Below, one piece after another: positions 1-4,890 of a stretch of DNA of 6,215 bases. The stretch is from an uncultured Bacilli bacterium (lineage in GTDB: Bacteria; Bacillota_I; Bacilli_A; RF39; UBA660), in contig CANQWJ010000076.1 of assembly GCA_947627525.1 (NCBI GenBank), positions 1-6,215 of the forward strand, written 5' to 3'. A model generated the notes under the pieces. The model worked only from the letters and a program-made list of their open reading frames with translations, was not told where the DNA came from and ran no database searches. Every line of letters begins with the position of its first letter. Positions within the stretch are counted from its first letter, which is position 1. A program made the position numbers and the translations under genes.

Positions 1-65
1 TAAACTTGTAGAAGTCTATGAATCATTGGTTTCGGACGGGAGTTCAACTCTCCCCGGCTCCACCA
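1..65 (+). ncRNA. ssrA: tmRNA (SsrA), 3' end only
   Basis: This is the 3' tRNA-like end of transfer-messenger RNA, which rescues ribosomes stalled on broken mRNAs and tags the unfinished protein for proteolysis. The T arm is visible: stem GGGAG (38-42), loop TTCAACT (43-49) and stem CTCCC (50-54). The 3' acceptor strand CGGCTCC (55-61), discriminator A62 and an encoded CCA (63-65) follow. The upstream stretch TAAACTTGTAGA...ATGAATCATTGGTTTCGGACG has the order of the last pseudoknot and long stem of Firmicute tmRNAs. The 5' acceptor strand, the tag reading frame and the promoter lie outside the window. An ordinary tRNA is unlikely, because no D or anticodon arm precedes the T arm. Confidence 0.9.
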
Positions 66-103
66 AATAGATAGTAAACTCGGGAAAATACGAGCTGAAT
101 ATA

Positions 104-142
104 AAAACTACTCTCAAAATTAAAATGAAAGTAGTTTTACTT
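104..142 (+). terminator. Probable terminator of tmRNA
   Basis: A 12-position stem pairs AAAACTACTCTC (104-115) with GAAAGTAGTTTT (127-138), with one C-A mismatch and an A/T loop. It lies 38 bases after the tmRNA CCA end. The trailing T-tract is short and interrupted (TTTTACTTT), so it is weaker than the other terminators in this window. Confidence 0.5.
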
Positions 143-175
143 TGTCAATTAAAAAACACACTTGCTAATTGACAA
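142..175. repeat. 9-bp inverted repeat
   Basis: TTGTCAATT (142-150) and AATTGACAA (167-175) are perfect inverted copies around a 16-base loop. This hairpin overlaps, and would compete with, the minus-strand terminator-like hairpin at 151-190. Its function is unknown. Confidence 0.45.
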
Positions 176-190
176 TATCAATGAGTGTGT
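151..190 (-). terminator. Minus-strand terminator-like hairpin
   Basis: Read on the minus strand, ACACACT (190-184) pairs with AGTGTGT (162-156) around a 21-base loop and is followed by a run of T (complement of the A run at 151-156). It lies about 10 bases beyond the last stop codon of the decayed minus-strand reading frame (stop at 201-203), where the terminator of such a gene would be expected. Confidence 0.45.
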
Positions 191-429
191 GCAAGACAAA
201 TTACATTTGGCTTGGGTGTTTATTATCTTCAATATTATCAGAAACAACTTTAAAGTTTCCATTTAAAACTTCTGAAAGTTTAATATCAACATTATTAATA
301 ATATCATATCTTGCTACTTTTCTATCATCAGATGGTTGAATAGCATATATTAATCAATAATTTGTTACTAACTATTTCTTATGCCTAAAAGTTATTGTAC
401 GTCTTCCTTTAGGGCAACATATTGATATC

Positions 430-468
430 AAACTTGAACTTTTCAATTTGTTTGTTTAGTTCAAGTTT
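430..468. repeat. 11-bp perfect inverted repeat upstream of the nucleotidase gene
   Basis: AAACTTGAACT (430-440) and AGTTCAAGTTT (458-468) pair perfectly around a 17-base loop; a third, related TTCAA lies in the loop (442-446). The right arm runs into the position expected for the -35 element of the promoter whose -10 is at 489-494, so it could be a repressor site. It could equally be a hairpin left from the decayed minus-strand gene. Confidence 0.45.
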
Positions 469-494
469 TAAAATGTTCTAATTCATGGTATAAT
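466..494 (+). promoter_or_regulatory. Extended -10 promoter for the nucleotidase gene
   Basis: A perfect TATAAT (489-494) is preceded by TGG (486-488), giving the extended -10 form TGnTATAAT. At 17 bases upstream the -35 position holds only TTTTAA (466-471), so the extended -10 probably does most of the work. Transcription would begin near 501, upstream of the chosen start at 555. Confidence 0.6.
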
Positions 495-540
495 AAATCT
501 ATAAATGAATTTATGTACTTTTATAAACATATCAATGCTT

Positions 541-548
541 TGGGGGAA
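541..548 (+). promoter_or_regulatory. Shine-Dalgarno site deciding the start at 555
   Basis: TGGGGGAA lies six bases before ATG 555. The earlier in-frame ATG at 513 has no such site, and the residues between 513 and 555 add nothing family-like, so 555 is the better start. Confidence 0.65.
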
Positions 549-554
549 TTGGTT

Positions 555-1193
555 ATGGAAAGACAAAAAGATATATTATTAGATGTTGATGAGGTCATTT
601 GCTTTTCAGGTTTTTTAGAAGCTGTTAATGCCTTTTTAGGAACTAACTATAATATTGACGATTTTGATACTTACTATATTGATGAGGTTGCTATACCAAA
701 AGAGCAATTTGCTGAATTTAATGACTTTTTGAATAGACGTAATCGTTATGAGAATCCTAGTATTTTACCAAATGCTATTGCTACTATCAAAGAATTAAAT
801 GAATTTTATAACGTCTATATTTGTTCTTCTTGTATTAATCCTTTTGATAAGGAGAGTTCTGGTAAATTATTTATAGATAAATTTCATTTTTTAATTAATA
901 CTTTTCCCTTTTTAAATCCTGATCATTTTATTTTTACAGGTGCTAAACATTTATTTAAAGCTGATATCCAAATAGATGATAGATTACAAAACCTTGATAA
1001 CGATATTCCAACTAGAATCTTATTTCCATCATATCATAATCGTAATATTCCTGATTCTGAACTAGCAAGTCAAGGTGTTTTACGAGCAGGTTATGATTGG
1101 CGTAGTGGTTGGGATGAAGTAAAAAAGATTCTTCTTGCTGAAAAAGAATATTCTAAAGACGAAAAGGGCTATTGTCTTCAAAAAAAGATGTAG
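555..1193 (+). CDS. HAD-family 5'(3')-deoxyribonucleotidase, NT5C type
   Basis: The 212-residue product fits the cytosolic 5'(3')-deoxyribonucleotidase (NT5C-like) branch of the HAD phosphatases, which dephosphorylate (deoxy)nucleoside monophosphates and help balance nucleotide pools. HAD motifs appear in order: ILLDVDEV with nucleophile D10 and acid/base D12; the motif II serine region YICSSC near 88-93; a lysine for motif III around K131-K135; and motif IV IQIDDRLQNL with D141 and D142. Length matches the family, and no signal peptide or membrane segment is seen, so it should be cytosolic. The reading frame is open from ATG 513, but ATG 555 is preferred because of its Shine-Dalgarno site and because the catalytic motif then starts at the usual distance. 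It has its own promoter and a weak terminator at its stop, so it is probably a single-gene unit. The exact substrate cannot be told. Confidence 0.82.
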   Translation: MERQKDILLDVDEVICFSGFLEAVNAFLGTNYNIDDFDTYYIDEVAIPKEQFAEFNDFLNRRNRYENPSILPNAIATIKELNEFYNVYICSSCINPFDKESSGKLFIDKFHFLINTFPFLNPDHFIFTGAKHLFKADIQIDDRLQNLDNDIPTRILFPSYHNRNIPDSELASQGVLRAGYDWRSGWDEVKKILLAEKEYSKDEKGYCLQKKM

Positions 1194-1201
1194 TCTTTTT
1201 T
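1181..1201 (+). terminator. Weak terminator overlapping the nucleotidase stop codon
   Basis: AAAAAAGA (1181-1188) pairs with TCTTTTTT (1194-1201) around the loop TGTAG, which includes the TAG stop. The stem is almost all A-T and no further T run follows, so termination may be partial. Confidence 0.4.
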
Positions 1202-1226
1202 ATTCTAAAAATCTATATTATTAGTG

Positions 1227-1245
1227 TATAATATTATATAGGAGG
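1227..1245 (+). promoter_or_regulatory. -10 element and Shine-Dalgarno of the murL operon
   Basis: TATAAT (1227-1232) is a perfect -10 box, but no good -35 is present 16-18 bases upstream (TCTAAA at 1204-1209). AGGAGG (1240-1245) is a full-consensus Shine-Dalgarno eight bases before ATG 1254. Transcription from this box would start near 1239, giving a leader of only about 15 bases that begins right at the Shine-Dalgarno. Read-through from the upstream gene is also possible. Confidence 0.5.
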
Positions 1246-1253
1246 AGATAAAT

Positions 1254-2618
1254 ATGAGTAATCAAGATAAGTTTAAAAAACTTCGTAATAAATACGATAA
1301 ATTTGTATATGAAAAATATGAAATTACTTATGATGAAGAAAATATGAATATTAAGTATTATTTTAATATTCCTAATTTAACTTCTTTTTATCCTCAAATT
1401 AAGATTAAGAAAAAAGATATTTTAAATAAAAATATCGTTGATGAATATTTAGAAACTTTAGTTTTTCATATTGGTTTAGTTGAATTAGTTAGTTATTTTA
1501 AATGTACTTGTAGTCCTAATGTCATCATAAAAGCCGGATATATTTCTAAAGAACAAATTAAGTGGTTTAAAAAGTTATATTATAATGGCTTAGGTGAATT
1601 TTTATATAAAAATGGTATCGATATCGATGAAGATGAATTAATGAATATAACTTGTTTGTGTGAAGAAAAGAAATTACCTAAAATAGATTATTTAGGAAAT
1701 GGTAACTTAATCCCGGTTGGTGGTGGAAAAGATTCTTGTGTCACTCTTGAAATTTTAAAGAACGAAGAAAATAATTCTTGTTTTATCATTAATCCTAAAA
1801 CGCCTTCTTTAGAGTGTAGTAAAATCGCCGGATATGATGATGAAAAAATCATTTGTGTTGAAAGAATATTAGATCGTAAAATCGTTGAATTAAATGAAAA
1901 GGGCTTTTTAAATGGGCATACGCCATTTAGTTCCTTAGTGGCTTTTTTATCATATTTAGTTTGTTACTTACAAAATAAGAAAAATATTATTTTATCCAAT
2001 GAAGCAAGCGCTAATGAAGCTACTGTAATAGGTACTAATATCAATCATCAGTACTCTAAGAGTTTTGAATTTGAAAAGGATTTCTCTAATTATGTATCAA
2101 AATATTTTAATTTAGATATTCACTATTTTAGTTTGCTTCGTGGTATCACTGAGTTCCAAATAGGTAAGTTATTTTCCCATTATGAGAAATATCATTCTCT
2201 TTTCAAAAGTTGTAATTTAGGAAGTAAAGAAAAGGAATGGAAGTGGTGTTGCAACTGTCCAAAATGTTTGTTTGTCTTTATTATTTTAAGTCCTTTTTTA
2301 TATCACAATAAACTAGTTACAATCTTTGGACAAGACTTATATGAAAGAGAAGATTTATTAGATACCTTCATTGAAACAATTGGTTATAGTGAAACAAAAC
2401 CATTTGAGTGTGTTGGTACTTATGAAGAAGCAAGGTATGCGGTTAGTTTATTGATCGATAAACTAGATAAAAAAGATTTACCATATTTATTGAAGTATTA
2501 TTTAGAACATTATGATTTGAAATTAGATGGTAAAGATATTTTAAGTTATAATGAAGATAATAATATAGATGAATATTTTGAAAAACTAGTAAAGAAAGAA
2601 TTGATGAAACATGTATAA
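1254..2618 (+). CDS. murL: MurL-like UDP-MurNAc-L-Ala-L-Glu epimerase
   Basis: The 454-residue protein resembles MurL, the ATP-dependent enzyme that inverts the terminal L-glutamate of UDP-MurNAc-L-Ala-L-Glu to D-glutamate during peptidoglycan precursor synthesis in the cytosol. Visible marks are a PP-loop-like nucleotide motif PVGGGKDS (154-161), NEASAN (249-254), NHQYSKS (264-270), and a cysteine cluster WCCNCPKC (331-338) followed by a hydrophobic stretch LFVFIILSPFL. The N-terminal 145 residues form a separate, lysine-rich region. Its length matches known MurL proteins (about 450). No signal peptide or membrane segment is present. The murD-type ligase gene overlaps its end by eight bases, the pairing expected for a MurD2/MurL pathway. 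The PP-loop alone could suggest a tRNA-modifying or asparagine-synthetase-like enzyme, but the NEASAN/NHQYSKS/WCxxCPKC set and the neighbour favour MurL. The motif assignment is from memory of the family. Confidence 0.82.
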   Translation: MSNQDKFKKLRNKYDKFVYEKYEITYDEENMNIKYYFNIPNLTSFYPQIKIKKKDILNKNIVDEYLETLVFHIGLVELVSYFKCTCSPNVIIKAGYISKEQIKWFKKLYYNGLGEFLYKNGIDIDEDELMNITCLCEEKKLPKIDYLGNGNLIPVGGGKDSCVTLEILKNEENNSCFIINPKTPSLECSKIAGYDDEKIICVERILDRKIVELNEKGFLNGHTPFSSLVAFLSYLVCYLQNKKNIILSNEASANEATVIGTNINHQYSKSFEFEKDFSNYVSKYFNLDIHYFSLLRGITEFQIGKLFSHYEKYHSLFKSCNLGSKEKEWKWCCNCPKCLFVFIILSPFLYHNKLVTIFGQDLYEREDLLDTFIETIGYSETKPFECVGTYEEARYAVSLLIDKLDKKDLPYLLKYYLEHYDLKLDGKDILSYNEDNNIDEYFEKLVKKELMKHV

Positions 2619-3972
2619 AGAAATTATTGAAAAGTTAAGAAATAAAAAAATTGCTATTTTGGGATTTGGTAAAGAAGGGCAATCTACTTATCGTTTTATT
2701 CGTAAATATTTAAAAGACCAATTTATTACTATTCTTGATTTAAAAGATGTAAGAAATAATGATTTACTATCTAATGACAAAAATTTAGAGATTGTTTTTG
2801 GTGATGAATATTTAGATAATTTAGATCGATTTGATTTAATTATTAAAGCTCCAGGAATAAGTTTAAAAGATTTAAAAGATGAAGAAGTAAGAAAAAAAAT
2901 AACTTCCCAATTAGAATTATTACTTGAAGTTAATCGACAAAATGTAATTGGTATTACAGGAACAAAGGGAAAGAGTACAACGACTAGTCTTTTATATCAA
3001 GTTTTTAAAGATCAAAATAGGGATGTCTATTTGCTTGGTAATATTGGTATACCTGTTTTAGATCAAATTGAAGAGTACAAGGATGATACAACATTAGTAA
3101 TTGAAATGTCATCACATCAATTGGAATTTATAAAAGTATCACCACACATTGCGATAGTTTTAAATCTTTTTCAAGATCACTTAGATCATGATGGCGACTT
3201 AGAGCATTATCATAACAATAAAATGAATATTTATAATTATCAAGATAGTTCTGATATTATGATTTATGCTGATGACAATGAATATCTTCATAATCGTGTT
3301 GCTAAAGGAAAATTTAAAGGGCAACACTATGATATTCGTTTTGATGATAGTCCTAAAAAAAGTAATTCTGTTCGTATTAAAGATAATAAAATTTATTTTC
3401 AAGATGAAGTCCTATATGAAGATGGTAAAAGAGAACTCATTGGTGATCATAACTTAAAAAATATTATGTTTGTCGTTTTAGTAGCTAAACTAATGGGCTT
3501 AGATTTAAAAAAGGCCAAAGATACGATTAATACTTTTAAAGGATTAAAATATCGTATGGAAAAGATTGGTACTTTTGATGAGATAACTTATTATAATGAT
3601 ACGATTGCGACTATTCCTGAAGCAACGATAAGTGCGATAGAAGCTTTAAAAGATGTTGATACTTTAATCTTTGGTGGTATGGATCGTGGTATCGAGTATG
3701 GCAACTTTTTAACCTATTTAAAAAATTGTCATATTAGAAATTTAGTTTGTATGCCAACAACTGGATATAACATTGGTAAAATACTAGAAAAAGAAAGTAA
3801 TAAAAATATTTTCTTTGCTGAAACCCTTCAAGAAGCATATGATATAAGTAAAAATAAAACAGAAAGAGGTAAGATTTGTCTTCTTTCGCCAGCTGCTTCA
3901 AGTTATGAATACTTTAAAAACTTTGAAGAGAAGGGAAAATGTTTTGAAGAAATAGTAAGAGGTGAAAAATAA
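2611..3972 (+). CDS. murD: MurD-family ligase, probably L-Glu-adding MurD2 type
   Basis: This 453-residue Mur ligase adds glutamate to UDP-MurNAc-L-Ala using ATP in cytosolic peptidoglycan synthesis. The N-terminal UDP-binding fold starts at IAILGFGKEG (14-23). The central ATPase has the P-loop GITGTKGKST (114-123), GNIGIPVL (143-150), EMSSHQLE (165-172), FQDHLDH (187-193), the likely carbamylated lysine K204 and GDHNLKN (278-284). The C-terminal domain has GLKYRME (311-317), NDTIAT (329-334), GGMDRG (355-360) and LLSPAASSYEYF (424-435). Standard MurD proteins carry GTNGKST, NDSKAT and GGxxK at the matching places; the changes fall partly in the glutamate-binding region and, with the murL neighbour, suggest the MurD2 form that takes L-Glu. 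ATG 2611 lies inside the end of murL (8-base overlap) with only a weak purine-rich site upstream, so translation is probably coupled. An ordinary D-Glu-adding MurD cannot be fully excluded. Confidence 0.88.
   Translation: MYKEIIEKLRNKKIAILGFGKEGQSTYRFIRKYLKDQFITILDLKDVRNNDLLSNDKNLEIVFGDEYLDNLDRFDLIIKAPGISLKDLKDEEVRKKITSQLELLLEVNRQNVIGITGTKGKSTTTSLLYQVFKDQNRDVYLLGNIGIPVLDQIEEYKDDTTLVIEMSSHQLEFIKVSPHIAIVLNLFQDHLDHDGDLEHYHNNKMNIYNYQDSSDIMIYADDNEYLHNRVAKGKFKGQHYDIRFDDSPKKSNSVRIKDNKIYFQDEVLYEDGKRELIGDHNLKNIMFVVLVAKLMGLDLKKAKDTINTFKGLKYRMEKIGTFDEITYYNDTIATIPEATISAIEALKDVDTLIFGGMDRGIEYGNFLTYLKNCHIRNLVCMPTTGYNIGKILEKESNKNIFFAETLQEAYDISKNKTERGKICLLSPAASSYEYFKNFEEKGKCFEEIVRGEK
3958..3964 (+). promoter_or_regulatory. 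Shine-Dalgarno for the 40-residue gene, inside murD
   Basis: AGAGGTG lies within the last murD codons, seven bases before ATG 3972. This site supports the small overlapping gene as a translated product. Confidence 0.65.
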
Positions 3973-4094
3973 TGGAAAAACTACAAAAAGAAGAAGAACT
4001 AGAAGATCAATTAGATAAACTTCGTGACTATGGTTTTAATGTTGATGAATTAGTTGATATGATGAATGATGACGAAGAAAATGAAGAAGAATAA
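3972..4094 (+). CDS. 40-residue acidic protein, coupled to murD
   Basis: A complete small gene begins at the ATG formed by the murD stop (TAATG, one shared base), with a Shine-Dalgarno site at the right distance, and ends at TAA 4092-4094. The product is very acidic. It begins MEKLQKEEELEDQLDKLRDY, continues with a short amphipathic stretch GFNVDELVDMM, and ends in a nearly pure Asp/Glu/Asn tail. It has no signal peptide, membrane segment or cysteine. The first 20 residues could form a short coiled coil. I do not recognise a family. Its place as third gene of the murL-murD operon, with overlapping stop and start codons, suggests that its amount is tied to that of the ligase. A role as a regulator or partner of the Mur enzymes is only a guess. 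Confidence 0.7.
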   Translation: MEKLQKEEELEDQLDKLRDYGFNVDELVDMMNDDEENEEE

Positions 4095-4106
4095 TAATGG
4101 TTAATA

Positions 4107-4135
4107 TTGATTTTAAATAAAAAAAATGATATATC
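4107..4135 (+). promoter_or_regulatory. Possible promoter for the membrane protein gene
   Basis: TTGATT (4107-4112) and TATATC (4130-4135) are separated by 17 bases, and transcription would start near 4142. No terminator hairpin is visible between 4095 and 4159, so the gene may also be read through from the murL operon. Confidence 0.4.
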
Positions 4136-4159
4136 TATTATGATAAATGGGGTGATACA

Positions 4160-4645
4160 ATGGATTATTACTCAGGAACACCTGAACCTGAAAACTATAG
4201 TTATACAAGTTCAGGTTTTAATGGAAATCCTAATAACAACAAAAAAAATAGTTTTTTTAAAACCCATTATACTGCTATAATGATTGGACTTGCTTCTTTA
4301 ATTGCTCTTTTTATGTTAATACTATTTTTAACTGGAAATAGTTCTGGAAACGTTGATGATGTCCTAGATAATAATAGTAATTTATCAGAGTTAATAGTTA
4401 ATGGTGGTACGATGACACCTGACTTTATGTCTGGAACTATTAGATATACAATAAGAGCTAAAACGAGTAGAATTAGTTTTTCTTGTAAGACAGTTAGTGA
4501 GAATTCAACCGTTTTTGGTTGTGAAGATGAAATAGAAGTGCTCGATGATCAAATTACTCATGAAATTGTTGTAACATCAAAAAATGGTAATAAGACAACA
4601 TATTATTTAACAATACTTAAAGCTAAAGACTTTCAAGAAGAGTAA
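4160..4645 (+). CDS. Single-pass membrane protein with cadherin-like beta-sandwich domain
   Basis: This 161-residue protein has a Tyr/Ser/Asn-rich N-terminal tail (1-29), a short basic patch (KKN...KTH), one membrane helix at about 38-58 and an outer domain at about 74-153. There is no cleavable signal peptide, so the tail should stay inside and the domain outside. The outer part, starting NLSELIVNGGTMTPDF and followed by TIRYTIRA and VVTSKNGNKTTYYLTI, has the pattern of the bacterial cadherin-like beta-sandwich domain (Leu-Ser-x-Leu...Gly...Leu-Thr-Pro-x-Phe...Tyr-Thr). C109 and C121 could pair in a disulfide. GGGGTGA (4149-4155) is the ribosome site before ATG 4160. The domain is a structural module, so no enzymatic role can be assigned. 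Its position after the peptidoglycan genes hints at an envelope role, which is inference. Confidence 0.75.
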   Translation: MDYYSGTPEPENYSYTSSGFNGNPNNNKKNSFFKTHYTAIMIGLASLIALFMLILFLTGNSSGNVDDVLDNNSNLSELIVNGGTMTPDFMSGTIRYTIRAKTSRISFSCKTVSENSTVFGCEDEIEVLDDQITHEIVVTSKNGNKTTYYLTILKAKDFQEE

Positions 4646-4660
4646 TCTTCTTTTTCTTTT
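4635..4660 (+). terminator. Intrinsic terminator after the membrane protein gene
   Basis: AAGAAGA (4635-4641) pairs with TCTTCTT (4646-4652) around GTAA, followed by TTTCTTTT. The hairpin contains the gene's last codons and its stop. Confidence 0.65.
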
Positions 4661-4670
4661 CCTAAAAAAA

Positions 4671-4699
4671 TTGTTTTTATGCTTTTCTTTTGTTATAAT
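4671..4699 (+). promoter_or_regulatory. Promoter of tRNA-Thr
   Basis: TTGTTT (4671-4676), a 17-base spacer and TATAAT (4694-4699) preceded by TGT (4691-4693) give a near-ideal promoter with an extended -10. Transcription should start near 4706, leaving a 5' leader of about 14 bases to be removed by RNase P. Confidence 0.75.
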
Positions 4700-4719
4700 A
4701 TTATTTGTTAGAAGTTATT

Positions 4720-4795
4720 GCTGAAATAGCTCAGTTGGTAGAGCAACTCCCTCGTAAAGAGTAGGTCGCAGGTTCAAGTCCTGTTTTCAGCACCA
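4720..4795 (+). tRNA. tRNA-Thr (anticodon CGT)
   Basis: The cloverleaf is complete at 76 bases with encoded CCA. The acceptor stem GCTGAAA/TTTCAGC is perfect. The D arm is GCTC...GAGC. The anticodon loop CTCGTAA has anticodon CGT (4753-4755), which reads ACG. The T arm GCAGG-TTCAAGT-CCTGT has a G-T pair at its base. A73 is followed by CCA. The body closely resembles Bacillus tRNA-Thr. One oddity is that the last anticodon-stem pair (positions 31-39, C4750 and A4758) is a C-A mismatch. It is a lone tRNA gene with its own promoter and terminator. Confidence 0.95.
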
Positions 4796-4804
4796 TTAAG
4801 AACC

Positions 4805-4830
4805 AAAATCGATATAATAATCGATTTTTT
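4805..4830 (+). terminator. Terminator of tRNA-Thr
   Basis: AAAATCGAT (4805-4813) pairs perfectly with ATCGATTTT (4820-4828) around ATAATA, and the T run extends to 4830. It lies 10 bases after the tRNA CCA. Confidence 0.75.
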
Positions 4831-4833
4831 ATA

Positions 4834-4862
4834 TTGAACTTTATTATCTTTTATATTAATAT
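4834..4862 (+). promoter_or_regulatory. Possible promoter for the 216-residue protein gene
   Basis: TTGAAC (4834-4839) and TAATAT (4857-4862) are 17 bases apart, directly after the tRNA terminator. TATATT (4860-4865) is an alternative -10 with a longer spacer. Confidence 0.45.
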
Positions 4863-4877
4863 ATTAGGAAAATATTT

Positions 4878-4883
4878 AAGGAG
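4878..4883 (+). promoter_or_regulatory. Shine-Dalgarno site deciding the start at 4891
   Basis: AAGGAG lies seven bases before ATG 4891. An in-frame TTG at 4834 would make a longer protein but coincides with the putative -35 element and has no ribosome site. Confidence 0.75.
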
Positions 4884-4890
4884 AACTAAT

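Larger units (their letters stand above)
201..520 (-). pseudogene. Decayed minus-strand gene of unknown function
   Basis: No intact gene is present, but the minus strand reads like protein in three successive frames. From 520 to about 467 it gives KYINSFIDLLYHELEHFK. After a frame change near 466-471 it gives LELNKQIEKFKFDINMLP, ending at about 412. After a second change at the GGG of 412-414 it gives KGRRTITFRHKK, a TAG (372-374), LVTNY, a TGA (354-356), then about 50 residues beginning LIYAIQPSDDRKVARYDI and ending KHPSQM with TAA at 201-203. The residue mix suits a real protein, and a minus-strand terminator-like hairpin follows the end. I do not recognise the family. The charged helix followed by LPKG vaguely recalls small proteins of mobile elements. 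An accidental reading in AT-rich DNA remains possible. Confidence 0.4.

Noticed and set aside
1..520. Integrated element with attachment site at the tmRNA 3' end
   Set aside because: No second copy of the tmRNA end, no integrase and no cargo gene are visible in the window; only the decayed frame hints at past insertion.
513..554. Earlier ATG start for the nucleotidase
   Set aside because: It has no Shine-Dalgarno site, and ATG 555 has TGGGGGAA at the right distance and fits the family N-terminus.
1713..1736. PP-loop protein as a tRNA-thiolation enzyme or asparagine synthetase
   Set aside because: The GGGKDS loop is shared with those enzymes, but the other motifs and the overlap with a Mur ligase gene fit MurL better.
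3199..3402. Minus-strand open frame of 67 residues
   Set aside because: It lies wholly inside murD, is rich in Ile/Asn/Phe as expected for the antisense of Asp/Asn/Lys codons, and has no ribosome site.
3266..3457. Plus-strand open frame of 63 residues in another frame
   Set aside because: It lies wholly inside murD, which is conserved across this stretch; composition is low-complexity and no ribosome site is seen.
4834..4890. TTG start extending the 216-residue protein
   Set aside because: No ribosome site, and the TTG overlaps a likely -35 element; ATG 4891 has AAGGAG.
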